Of a stretch of 64,000 bases of DNA, positions 32,724-41,782 are shown piece by piece; positions within the stretch are counted from its first letter, which is position 1, and the number at the start of each line of letters is the position of its first letter. The notes under the pieces are model-generated. The model searched no databases, was not told the DNA's origin, and was given only the letters and a program-made list of their open reading frames with translations. A program made the position numbers and the translations under genes. Origin of the DNA: Muribaculaceae bacterium (GTDB lineage Bacteria; Bacteroidota; Bacteroidia; Bacteroidales; Muribaculaceae); assembly GCA_009775225.1 (NCBI GenBank), contig VSPE01000009.1, positions 1 to 64,000 on the forward strand, written 5' to 3'.

Positions 32724-35091
32724 TATCACATACAATTCATACAAGAGCGGAAGCGCCGGCCTTGTCGCCGCGCTTCTGCTTTTTCTCTTATCGGCACCTG
32801 TGTTTGCCGGTCGGGTTGTGGTGCGCTCGTACGACACTTCCGACGGGCTTTCGCATATCCATGTGCGCGACATCTTGCAGGACTCGCAGGGCTATATGTG
32901 GTTTGCCACATGGACGGGCGTCGACCGTTTCGACGGGTACGAGTTTCTCCATTTCCGCACCTACCCCGGCGATGAAGTGAGGCTCGACAACAATCGCATA
33001 GAGCGGCTGGCGCAGTCGCCCGACGGCAGGATACTTGTGATGACATATACACGGCGCATATATGCCCTCGATTCCGCCACAGGAGCTTTCAGCATGGCGA
33101 GTGCCGCCGACAGTACCGCTTTCGACGGCCTGCGGAAAGCGCGTCACAAGCTTTGTGAAGGGCTGAAGAATTATCCGACCGCCGGCAGCAGACGATATGT
33201 AGATGCTTCCGGCAATATGTGGCTCATCAGAAAGGAAGGGGTGGACTATGTGTCGCTCGCATCGGACGCGTTCCGTTTTGTCGACGCCACTCCTATCGAC
33301 ACTACAGGTGAGGATATACATGCGCTATATGCCGCTCCCGACGGACGCTTGTGGACGGCATCGCGCGATTCGCGAGTCATGATATACGGGCCCGACGGCG
33401 CATACGAGGGCAATCTGCGTGCCGACGGCGCAGTGGTGCCCGACCCGCTCGTCGGCTGCGGCGTGCGCCCCTACGCCTTTGTGACTGACAGTCTCGGCCG
33501 TGTGTGGATGGGTACGAAGTCTGGGCAGCTATGGGTGCTTTCGCCCCGTGGCACCGGCCGATACGACATAGACCGATATTATCAGAGCGATGCGCCAGGC
33601 GCTCTTGCCTGTGCCGATGTGTACGGCTTTGCCGCAGATGCCAAAGGCAATATCTGGCTTGCCACTTTCGGCAGAGGCGTCGCGCGTAGCTACATGGCGC
33701 CCGACGGCTCGCCGGAATTCTATTTTCCAGAGGGGCAACCGGCAGCCATAGCCCGTGCGCGACGGATGTACGCTGTGTGCGACACCCTTATGGTGGTGGC
33801 CGGTACACGCGGTGTGGCGGCGTTCAATCCTGCTGAGACGTATCCGCGGTTCGGCTGTATAGGCTCGACTACTGAGGAGCGTCTCAGCAATGAGGATATT
33901 CTCGATATATGCCCGGCAGCCGACGGTAAGGTGTATCTTGCGGCCTTCTCGGGCGGCATAGACTATGTCGGAGCTGCTTCGGAGCTTATGTCGGCCGAGC
34001 CTCGGATTTACAATCTTAACACACGCAATGTGCTTGACGCCGAGCCGGTACTGTCGGTAATACAGACTGCCGACAGCGACTTCTGGGTGGCCTCGGCGTA
34101 TGCAGTCTCGCGCTATGGTAGTGGCTGGGAGCTGAAAGCCACCTACGACAGCGGCAATCTCGGCAGGCCCGTGCGCCCCACGGAGGCCAGGCCTCAGCTT
34201 ATGCCCGACGGCCGTCTTGTATTCGGCCTTACTGGTGGTCTCCTTTTTATCGAACCAGCAGCCATATCGGGCGGAGGTTTGAACGGTTTCGTTGTGACCG
34301 GCTTTGAGTACGGCTCGGAACGGTTCTGCGGGCTTGGTGCCGACAGCACTATAGTGCTGCCTCGTGGCGTGCGCGAGCTTGCCGTACATTTTGCATCTCT
34401 CGACTATGCCGGTGGCGCAAACGTGCGATATTCCTACCGCCTCGACGACGATGCCGCCACTGTATCGCTTGGGCGCGAACGCTCGGTGCGACTGTCGTCA
34501 CTACCGTCGGGCAATCATACGCTGCACGTATACCGTACGGACGCTTATGGCTCGCGCATGCCTGGCAGTCTTGATATTAAGGTGGAAGTACCGCGTACTT
34601 GGCGTGAGGTTGCCGGCGAGCTTCTTGTGTTCTTTGCGGGCGTGTTTCTGCTTTGCATGGCAGCTTGGGCTGTGGTGAGAAGTGTGTCGCGACGCAGGCA
34701 GAGGCGTATGTTCGAGCGGTGTGTGGAGCGTGCTCTCGATGCCGCTCACGCATCGGCCGATGCTTCGCTGCCGGAAAGGATGTGTGCGTTTATAGGCGCT
34801 AACTACAGCGATGCCTCAATCAAGGCCGGGCATGTGTCGCAGGCTTTGGGTATAGGGCGCAGCGAGTTGCGTAGGGAGGTAAAGAATTATCTTGGAATGT
34901 CGCTGGAAGACTTTCTGCGCGTGGTGAGAGTGCGTGCTGCCGCGCGTATGCTCCGTGCCGGAGGCTGCACTGTGGCCGAGGTGGCGTATGCCTGCGGCTT
35001 CAGCACTCCGCAATATATGGCAATGGTTTTTAAGGATATTATGGGCTGTACGCCAAGTGATTACTCCGAGAAGGCCGGGCGCAGGCATTAG
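32674..35091 (+). CDS. Membrane one-component regulator: propeller sensor fused to AraC helix-turn-helix, no kinase (805 aa)
   Basis: The first usable ATG is 32674, overlapping the barrel gene by 50 bases; TTG 32710 is an alternative. The n-region is very basic (RLPKRRLRR) and followed by a signal helix ending PVFAG. Residues of about 45-560 are the periplasmic ligand-binding propeller of hybrid two-component systems ('SDGLSHIHVRDILQDSQGYMWFAT', repeats such as 'LGRVWMGTKSGQLWVL' and 'KGNIWLATFGRGV'), followed by a Y_Y_Y-like domain (about 570-640) and one membrane helix ('LLVFFAGVFLLCMAAWAVV'). Where a hybrid protein would have HisKA, ATPase and receiver domains there is only a 40-residue linker, then an AraC domain ('VAYACGFSTPQYMAMVFKDIMGCTPSDY') at the C-terminus. 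It must act at the membrane. Confidence 0.85.
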   Translation: MPASLERLPKRRLRRSNITYNSYKSGSAGLVAALLLFLLSAPVFAGRVVVRSYDTSDGLSHIHVRDILQDSQGYMWFATWTGVDRFDGYEFLHFRTYPGDEVRLDNNRIERLAQSPDGRILVMTYTRRIYALDSATGAFSMASAADSTAFDGLRKARHKLCEGLKNYPTAGSRRYVDASGNMWLIRKEGVDYVSLASDAFRFVDATPIDTTGEDIHALYAAPDGRLWTASRDSRVMIYGPDGAYEGNLRADGAVVPDPLVGCGVRPYAFVTDSLGRVWMGTKSGQLWVLSPRGTGRYDIDRYYQSDAPGALACADVYGFAADAKGNIWLATFGRGVARSYMAPDGSPEFYFPEGQPAAIARARRMYAVCDTLMVVAGTRGVAAFNPAETYPRFGCIGSTTEERLSNEDILDICPAADGKVYLAAFSGGIDYVGAASELMSAEPRIYNLNTRNVLDAEPVLSVIQTADSDFWVASAYAVSRYGSGWELKATYDSGNLGRPVRPTEARPQLMPDGRLVFGLTGGLLFIEPAAISGGGLNGFVVTGFEYGSERFCGLGADSTIVLPRGVRELAVHFASLDYAGGANVRYSYRLDDDAATVSLGRERSVRLSSLPSGNHTLHVYRTDAYGSRMPGSLDIKVEVPRTWREVAGELLVFFAGVFLLCMAAWAVVRSVSRRRQRRMFERCVERALDAAHASADASLPERMCAFIGANYSDASIKAGHVSQALGIGRSELRREVKNYLGMSLEDFLRVVRVRAAARMLRAGGCTVAEVAYACGFSTPQYMAMVFKDIMGCTPSDYSEKAGRRH

Positions 35092-35097
35092 ACGGGG

Positions 35098-35128
35098 CTT
35101 GCCATGTGGATTTAATTTGTTAATTTTG
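35098..35128 (+). promoter_or_regulatory. Promoter of the flippase gene
   Basis: CTTG 35098-35101 and TAATTTTG 35121-35128 with a 19-base spacer; ATG 35148 follows after 19 bases. Confidence 0.65.
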
Positions 35129-35147
35129 CATCAGTGTAGATACCGTT

Positions 35148-36584
35148 ATGAGTGGTTCGAAAGTATATAAGTGGGCCTTTATCGACCGTGTAGGCATTGC
35201 CGTCCTTAACCTTGGCGGCAATATAGTGCTTGCGCGCCTGCTCACCGAAGCCGACTTCGGTCTGCTGGCCATGATTGCCATATTTGTAGCCGTGGCCGCA
35301 GACCTTTCGAGCTGCGGCCTGTCCGACGGCATAATACATAAGGTAAATCCCACGCGAGAGGATTATTCCACTGTTTTTGTGGCGAATACCGTCATGGGTC
35401 TCATCTTCGGCTCGGCTTTCTTCTTCGGTGCGCCTTTAATGGCGTCGTTCTTCCACCAGCCCGAGCTTCTGAATATCACGCGGGTACTCGGCGTATGCTT
35501 CTTCTTCCAGTGTATGTCGTTCACGCAGGAGACATATCTTCGCAAGCAGCTTAAAATGAAGCAGATGTGCTTCGTGAGAATTGGGGCTACAGTTTCGTCG
35601 CTCGGTCTTGGCATCACACTTGCCGTACTTGGCTACGGCTACTGGGCGCTTGTGTGCACGCAGTTGGTGCTATCGGTGTTTTTCTACGTGTACTACGTGG
35701 CCGCATCCCGGTGGTTCCCGGGTTTCAGGTTCAATGTGCGGACTTTCAAAGAGTTCTTCCGCTACGGAGCGCCCCTCATGCTGGCCTATCTCGGCAATAT
35801 TGTGAGCAAGAACATCAATACCTCGGTGCTCGGCCGCTTCTACACCTCGGCGCTGTCGGGCGTTTATTATCAGGGTGCCAAGCTCGCCAATGTGCCTTTT
35901 TCGGTATCTGAGTCGTCGCTGAATATGCCGTTCTTTGTGGTGGCATCGAACGAACCCGACCCCGACCGTCGCCGCGGACTCATCCTCGGCATGATGCCAG
36001 TGATAATAGGGTTCAACGCAATCCTGCTGTTCTTCATGCTCGTGATAGCCGCACCAGGCATAGAACTGCTCTATGGCGACAAGTGGCTTGCCGCCATACC
36101 CGTATTCCGCATCCTTGCGCTGTGCGAGTTCACGGTGTGCATAAAGCTGTTCAGCCAGACTATCTGCAAGGTTTACGACCGCACGAGTTATGTGAGCCGC
36201 ATAGCCGTGGTCGAGATACTTGCGCAGCTCGGGCTGCTTGCCTTGTTCTTCGACAAGGGCATACTCTGCATTGCATGGACGCAGGCCGGCGGCGTCATGA
36301 TTTCCACAGCCGTGTACCTGTTCTTCTTCGCCCGTCTTACGGAGCTTTCGGCTGTGAGCATGGCCGGTATTTTCTTCTCTGTGATATGGCTTCCGGCCGT
36401 GGCGTGCGTGTTCTCGGCTGCTGCGCTGTATACGCTTTCGGCAGTCGGCGACTTCCACGCGGTAGTGCACTGCGCTGTAGCAGGGCTTGTGTATGCCGGC
36501 GTTCTTGTGGGTATTGGCGAGGTATTCCGCCCTACGGCCTACATGCAGTGGCGCTCCCGCATTATCAAAAAAAATTGTAAGTAA
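35148..36584 (+). CDS. Wzx-type polysaccharide flippase / lipopolysaccharide biosynthesis protein (478 aa)
   Basis: About 12-14 hydrophobic helices over the full length. The N-terminus ('WAFIDRVGIAVLNLGGNIVLARLLTEADFGLLAM' region) is the Polysacc_synt signature with its R-L-T-x-x-D/E-F-G-L motif, as in WzxC-like members of the MOP superfamily that flip lipid-linked sugars across the inner membrane. A cytoplasmic basic tail (RSRIIKKNCK) ends it. No glycosyltransferases or polymerase are adjacent, so the polysaccharide is unknown. Its own promoter precedes it, and it seems monocistronic. Confidence 0.88.
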   Translation: MSGSKVYKWAFIDRVGIAVLNLGGNIVLARLLTEADFGLLAMIAIFVAVAADLSSCGLSDGIIHKVNPTREDYSTVFVANTVMGLIFGSAFFFGAPLMASFFHQPELLNITRVLGVCFFFQCMSFTQETYLRKQLKMKQMCFVRIGATVSSLGLGITLAVLGYGYWALVCTQLVLSVFFYVYYVAASRWFPGFRFNVRTFKEFFRYGAPLMLAYLGNIVSKNINTSVLGRFYTSALSGVYYQGAKLANVPFSVSESSLNMPFFVVASNEPDPDRRRGLILGMMPVIIGFNAILLFFMLVIAAPGIELLYGDKWLAAIPVFRILALCEFTVCIKLFSQTICKVYDRTSYVSRIAVVEILAQLGLLALFFDKGILCIAWTQAGGVMISTAVYLFFFARLTELSAVSMAGIFFSVIWLPAVACVFSAAALYTLSAVGDFHAVVHCAVAGLVYAGVLVGIGEVFRPTAYMQWRSRIIKKNCK

Positions 36585-36641
36585 TTAATTTTACGTCTTC
36601 GGGGCGATAGATTTTACCCCGTGGAGCGTCAATTCTTTGCA

Positions 36642-36672
36642 GTTGCGAGGCCGTGACTGCTGAGTAACTTTG
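36642..36672 (+). promoter_or_regulatory. Promoter of the pectin esterase gene
   Basis: GTTG 36642-36645 and TAACTTTG 36665-36672 with a 19-base spacer. A closer TTTG match at 36636-36639 would need a 25-base spacer. ATG 36704 is 32 bases after the -7 box. Confidence 0.6.
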
Positions 36673-36703
36673 CGGTGTAAACACATATCAATCAGTTTTC
36701 ACC

Positions 36704-39700
36704 ATGAAAAAATTCAGAAACGTGCTGATGTCTGTGCTTGCAGTCGCCACCGCCATGAGTATGAATGCTCAGACGCTCTTTACCTGCGGCGACAGCACCA
36801 TGGCAGACTATGCTACCGACGGCTCCACACCGACACGAGGCTGGGGACAGTATTTCGGCTCTTTCTTCGATGACGACATCACGGTTGTCAACTACGGAAA
36901 GGGCGGCCAGGACGTGCAGGGCTTCTACTACGGAGCCGCTTACTGGCAGAAGATAAAAAACATACTTAAGCCCGGCGACTATGTACTGCTTCAGTTCGCC
37001 CACAACGATGAGAAGCACGGCGGAATAGACGGCCGTCAGCTCCGTGACTACTACCTGAGCATTGGCGACAGTGAGACCGCTGCTACAATAGACCTGCGCG
37101 GTTCGGTTCCTCACGATACTTATGTAAAGACTTTGCGTGCGCTCGTGGAAGAAATTCGCGACAAGGGCGGCATCCCGCTGTTTGCATCGTCGATTTGCCG
37201 CATGAACTTTACTTCCGACGGCGATATACGCCGTGCTGCGCGCCATGACCTCGGCGACAACTTCAGCAAGCTCACTCCCGAAGGCCCTGTTGCGGGTAAC
37301 AAAGTGCCTGCCGACGACCATTCGATGGACTTCAGCCGGCAGATGGAGCTGCTCGGTATGGAACTGGGTGTTCCGTTTATCGACATGACACAGTCTACCC
37401 GCGAACTGTATGTGAAATACGGGCCTGCAAAGACCTCTCAGATAATATCCGACGGACAGGGCGGCACGCACCTAAGCGTGGCCGGAGCCGCCATGATAGC
37501 GCGACAGTGCGCCGAGATGATGGTGGCGCAGAACATTCTTGCCGACCATATCAATGTGAGCGACGCCGGCATCAGCCTCTCGCCCGCCGACGGCAACCTC
37601 GGCGAGGCATACACGGGTAATATCCTCAGCCGCGAGTACACCCTCACCGGCTTCGGTCTCAGCCCCGAGAAGGGGAGTGTGACCGTGAGTGCCGACGGCA
37701 TCTTCGAGGTGTCGGCCGACAAGTCGAGCTGGGGTAAGAGCACTACGGTGGCCTACGACGGCGGCACTCTCATCGGTACCGTGTATGTGCGGGCCTCGCT
37801 TACCGAACCTGGTTCGTTTGCCGGTACGCTGAAAGCTGCGGCGTCGAACTCCGAGAGCACGCTTGCTCTTTCAGCCATTGCCGCCGATATTCCCGGCAGC
37901 GGCGCCGTAAGCCTTACCTGGCCCCTGCTCGGCGGCACCGAATATGTGCTCGACGGCGAGGCCGAGGTTATAGGCATGCGTATGGAAGGTCTCAAGGCTG
38001 TGGGCTACGACGACGGCATCAAGCTTCTGCCTGTGAGCGGCGTATGGCCCGACGGCGATATCGACGAGTCGCCCACACGCTATGTGGAATTCGGCATAAA
38101 GGCTGCTCCCGAGAAGCTGCTTCAGATAAGTCGCATTGCCATGAAGCTCGGCGCTCTCGGCAGCGATAATCTTCAATGCCATGTAAGCTACTCGACCGAA
38201 GCCGGGTTCGGTAGTCCGCACACGTTCTACTCACCGGCGGCAATGGCCGACGGTGTGATAAACGAGGCAGCCGCCAACGTAAAGCTCAACCTTTCCGAAA
38301 CTGAAACGCTTCTGGTGCGGGTATATCCCTGGGCCAAAAGCTCATGCGACACACCTCTGCGCATATCAGGTGTGAGCATCGAAGGCTATACCTCGAACGC
38401 GAGCTCTGAAGTGACTCTTTCGTGGCCTCTCGATGCCGGCACTTCAAATCCGAATGTTGCCGATGTGGAGAGCAATGCTTTTGCTTTCACCGGCTATTCC
38501 GTTGGTGCCGACCTTACCGTGGCCGGCACCTCAAAGCCCGTAGACCGCATGGGCACAATGTATCAGCCCAAGGTAAGCAATCAGAGCGTGTATACCGATG
38601 CGGCTTCGGTAGTGTTTACGCTGCGTCCCAAGCATGGCATCACCTTTTGTCCGAGCAAGGTTACGTTCTGGGGTACAAAGAACGGTACGGGCGGCGGCCT
38701 GTTCAATGCCGTGCTCGATGTGGACGGCGTGCGCACCGAGCTTGGGCATGACCTCGTGCCCGAACGCAACAACACAGGCGAGAGGCAGACAAAGTTCGAG
38801 CTGCCGGTCGAAGGCGTGGTGGTTTACGATAACACTCTCACACTCTATATAGGCATCAGGAGCCTTGCCGACAGCAAGACCGTGACTATACACGATGTGG
38901 TGATTGAAGGTGAGGTTTCCGGCACTGAAATCGAGGTGCCGTCCTATGCGATTACCGTTTCGGCCTCAGACCCAGAAGCGGGCACTGTCAGTATTAGCCC
39001 GAACAGCGCCACTGTCGACGAGAATGTGAATGTCACTCTTTCGGCCACCGAGAATTTCGGCTACCGATTTTGCGGTTGGACTGTAGACGGTAAGACTGTC
39101 TCCTCTGCCAATCCCTATATCTTCGCAGCCTCTGCCGACATGGCTTTTGTGGCGCAGTACGAAAAACTTACCATATACCCGCTCACTCTCGAAGTAGCCG
39201 GCGGCGCTGCCGGCTACATGGTCAGAGTATCGCCCGAGGGCCACATCGAGGGCGGTATGCGCTACTATGAGGCCGGAACAGAGGTTGTGCTGACTGCCTC
39301 GAACAACCGTATTCTCACTTTTACGAATTGGGAGGATAACAGCACCTCGCCCGTGCGCGAGATAAAAATGGACGAGGCCAAGAACATTACCGCCGGCTAT
39401 TCGGCCGCCGATTATATCGTGGGCTGGGACTTTACTCTCGACGAACCGGCCTCGCAGCGCGCCGCCGATTTCAAGGCCGAGACCGACAATGCCGGTCTGC
39501 TGTCGCTTCACAACGAAAGCGGCGAGACATCATCATGGCTGTCGCGAGGTATGTCGCGAGGCGATGAGAACGGGCGCTATGCCGCCCGTGTGTGGAAAGT
39601 GCGCACATCGAAGCTTTTCTACGAAATATCGTTTTCGTCCAAGGGCTACAGCAATATCACCGTAGGCTCGGCTCTCAGCTGCACGTACAACACCTATAGC

Positions 39701-41590
39701 CGCTTCTTTGTGCAGTACAGCACCGACGGGAAGAACTACACCACTCTTGGCGAAATGACTCCCGGCAACCGCTCGTGGACAGATGCCGACTTCGGCCTGC
39801 CTGCCGACGCATCCGATGCGGAGCGGGTGTATGTGCGCTGGTATCCCGACTGGAACTCCGGGCTTATTGGAAACGAGACCGACTACGACGGCCTTGCTAT
39901 CACCGACATCTATGTGCTGGCCGAGCCTATGAGCGTGAACGACGACACGGCTCCCCTGCTTACAGCCTCTATTCCGGCCGACGGAGCCACAGGCGCCTCT
40001 GTCAACGGCTCGGTAGTGCTCACCTTCGACGAAAAGGTTGTGCCCGGCAAGGGCGACGCCACTCTTGGCGGGACAGTACTCAAGCCCATAGTGTCGGGTA
40101 AGAGCATTGTGTACCCCTACACCGCTCTGGCGTATAACACCACTTATACTTTTGAGCTTCCCGAGGGTGCCGTGACCGACCGCAGCGGCAATAAGGCCGC
40201 CGCAGTGCGCCTTTCGTTTACCACTATGCCGCGTGTTCAGCCCGAAGCGCGTCTCTACGATGCCGTGGTAGACATCAACGGCTCCGCCGATTACACTTCA
40301 GTTCAGGCTGCTATCGACGCCGCTCCCGAAGTCCGTGTGAAGCCCTGGCTCATTTTTGTGATGAACGGCAACTATAAGGAGCATATCGACATTCCCTCAT
40401 CAAAACCATTCATGCACATCATCGGTCAAGACCGCGAAAAGACAGTAATCCTTGATGACCGCCTTTGCGGTGGCGAGAACGCCGTACATGTCAGCGTGGG
40501 CGCTACCGTGGTGGTGAATGCCAACGACTGTTTCTTCGAGAACATCACTCTTGAGAACTCCTACGGGCACGAGAAGAAGACCGGGCCGCAGGCTCTTGCG
40601 CTCAATACCTCCGGCGACCGTGTAATCCTCAACAATGTGGCTCTGCTCTCGTATCAGGATACATGGATTACCTCAAGCAAGTCGGCATACCGCGCCTATA
40701 TGAAGAACTCGCTTGTGGAAGGCGCCGTCGACTTTATATACAACAGCGGCGACCTCTACTGCGAGAACAGCACACTGCTCATCACCCGTGACTCGGGCGG
40801 ATTTATCGTGGCTCCCTCGCACGGCACCGATGTTAAGTGGGGATATGTGTTCCGCGACTGCACCATTACAGCGCCCGGCGACCCCTCAAAGACCACCGTA
40901 TGGCTTGGACGCCCATGGCATAACTTCCCCAAGACGGTCTTCCTGAACACTACTGCCGAGGTAAACATCCCTGCCACCGGCTGGTACGAGACTATGGGCG
41001 GCCTGCCCGTTATCTGGGCCGACTGGAACACCCACGATGCAAAGGGCAATCCGCTCGACCTCTCGCAGCGTCGCGACACATACTACTATACCGATGCCGA
41101 GGGCAAGCGCGTGTATGGCACTGCCAAGAACCGCCTTACCGACGAGGAGGCTGCCCAATACACGCTCTCCAATGTCCTCGCAGGTTCCGACAACTGGCAG
41201 CCTGCTATAAAGACCGAGGCGTGCACTGCTCCCGAGGCATACACTGACGGAAGTGTCATCCGCTGGGATGCCGTGCCTTACGCTATATGTTATGTGGTTA
41301 GCGAGGGCGACCTCGTGGTCGACATCACCACCGAAACCTCGTATGCCGTATCGGAGGCGTGTACAGGCGCAAGCTACTGCGTGCAGGCCGTAAACGAGTT
41401 TGGCGGTCTCAGTGCCAAGGCCGAAGTGAAAGACGAGAGCAGTGTCGCCGACATCCATGCCGGCAACTATGAGGTGGAGTCTTACTATGACATCCACGGC
41501 CGACGCATTGGCAGTCCCGTCAAAGGCGTAAACATTGTTGTACTGCGCAACTCCGCAGGCGATATCCGAGTGGAAAAGGCAGTGTATTAA
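36704..41590 (+). CDS. Multidomain secreted pectin-active protein: SGNH (CE12-like) plus pectin methylesterase (CE8-like) (1628 aa)
   Basis: Signal peptide to SMNAQ. Residues 23-265 are an SGNH esterase domain of rhamnogalacturonan-acetylesterase type: CGDSTMAD (Ser31), FAHNDE, and block V GGTHLSVAGA (His256), where position -3 is Gly rather than the usual Asp. The middle holds beta-sandwich repeats, two InlB-B-like repeats ('FCGWTVDG', 'FTNWEDNS') and a Big_5-like domain ('VVLTFDEKV'). From about residue 1183 lies a CE8 pectinesterase with every hallmark: NGNYKEH, GPQALAL, YQDTW (Asp1319), VDFIY (Asp1343) and LGRPW (Arg1403). The end ('VESYYDIHGRRIGSP') resembles a degenerate T9SS-type tail. 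Together it would remove acetyl and methyl groups from pectin before lyases act. No susCD or lyase is adjacent. Confidence 0.88.
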   Translation: MKKFRNVLMSVLAVATAMSMNAQTLFTCGDSTMADYATDGSTPTRGWGQYFGSFFDDDITVVNYGKGGQDVQGFYYGAAYWQKIKNILKPGDYVLLQFAHNDEKHGGIDGRQLRDYYLSIGDSETAATIDLRGSVPHDTYVKTLRALVEEIRDKGGIPLFASSICRMNFTSDGDIRRAARHDLGDNFSKLTPEGPVAGNKVPADDHSMDFSRQMELLGMELGVPFIDMTQSTRELYVKYGPAKTSQIISDGQGGTHLSVAGAAMIARQCAEMMVAQNILADHINVSDAGISLSPADGNLGEAYTGNILSREYTLTGFGLSPEKGSVTVSADGIFEVSADKSSWGKSTTVAYDGGTLIGTVYVRASLTEPGSFAGTLKAAASNSESTLALSAIAADIPGSGAVSLTWPLLGGTEYVLDGEAEVIGMRMEGLKAVGYDDGIKLLPVSGVWPDGDIDESPTRYVEFGIKAAPEKLLQISRIAMKLGALGSDNLQCHVSYSTEAGFGSPHTFYSPAAMADGVINEAAANVKLNLSETETLLVRVYPWAKSSCDTPLRISGVSIEGYTSNASSEVTLSWPLDAGTSNPNVADVESNAFAFTGYSVGADLTVAGTSKPVDRMGTMYQPKVSNQSVYTDAASVVFTLRPKHGITFCPSKVTFWGTKNGTGGGLFNAVLDVDGVRTELGHDLVPERNNTGERQTKFELPVEGVVVYDNTLTLYIGIRSLADSKTVTIHDVVIEGEVSGTEIEVPSYAITVSASDPEAGTVSISPNSATVDENVNVTLSATENFGYRFCGWTVDGKTVSSANPYIFAASADMAFVAQYEKLTIYPLTLEVAGGAAGYMVRVSPEGHIEGGMRYYEAGTEVVLTASNNRILTFTNWEDNSTSPVREIKMDEAKNITAGYSAADYIVGWDFTLDEPASQRAADFKAETDNAGLLSLHNESGETSSWLSRGMSRGDENGRYAARVWKVRTSKLFYEISFSSKGYSNITVGSALSCTYNTYSRFFVQYSTDGKNYTTLGEMTPGNRSWTDADFGLPADASDAERVYVRWYPDWNSGLIGNETDYDGLAITDIYVLAEPMSVNDDTAPLLTASIPADGATGASVNGSVVLTFDEKVVPGKGDATLGGTVLKPIVSGKSIVYPYTALAYNTTYTFELPEGAVTDRSGNKAAAVRLSFTTMPRVQPEARLYDAVVDINGSADYTSVQAAIDAAPEVRVKPWLIFVMNGNYKEHIDIPSSKPFMHIIGQDREKTVILDDRLCGGENAVHVSVGATVVVNANDCFFENITLENSYGHEKKTGPQALALNTSGDRVILNNVALLSYQDTWITSSKSAYRAYMKNSLVEGAVDFIYNSGDLYCENSTLLITRDSGGFIVAPSHGTDVKWGYVFRDCTITAPGDPSKTTVWLGRPWHNFPKTVFLNTTAEVNIPATGWYETMGGLPVIWADWNTHDAKGNPLDLSQRRDTYYYTDAEGKRVYGTAKNRLTDEEAAQYTLSNVLAGSDNWQPAIKTEACTAPEAYTDGSVIRWDAVPYAICYVVSEGDLVVDITTETSYAVSEACTGASYCVQAVNEFGGLSAKAEVKDESSVADIHAGNYEVESYYDIHGRRIGSPVKGVNIVVLRNSAGDIRVEKAVY

Positions 41591-41619
41591 TAGAAATAAG
41601 ATAGTCTTACTTAACTATG

Positions 41620-41654
41620 AATAGGAGCAGGTTTTATATTTGCTCCTATTTTAT
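41620..41654 (+). terminator. Rho-independent terminator after the pectin esterase gene
   Basis: Perfect 10-bp stem AATAGGAGCA (41620-41629) with TGCTCCTATT (41641-41650), then TTATGTTT. Located 30 bases after the stop. Confidence 0.8.
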
Positions 41655-41745
41655 GTTTATGCCCTGTCGCTACGTTTGTATAGCTGTCGTGCATTTGTCT
41701 CAGGGCGCGTTTTAGCTACTTTTTTGTGGGTGTGCTCGCATTATG

Positions 41746-41777
41746 CTTGCGTATTTTCGGAAAAAGGCGTATCTTTG
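41746..41777 (+). promoter_or_regulatory. Promoter of the type B T9SS gene, nearly abutting its ATG
   Basis: CTTG 41746-41749 and TATCTTTG 41770-41777 with a 20-base spacer. The ATG at 41783 is only five bases beyond the box, so the predicted start of transcription falls on or next to the A of the ATG. Confidence 0.65.
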
Positions 41778-41782
41778 TAGTT

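Noticed and set aside
36604..36624. CGGGG...CCCCG mini-hairpin after the flippase gene
   Set aside because: Five-bp stem and no T-run; too weak to call a terminator.
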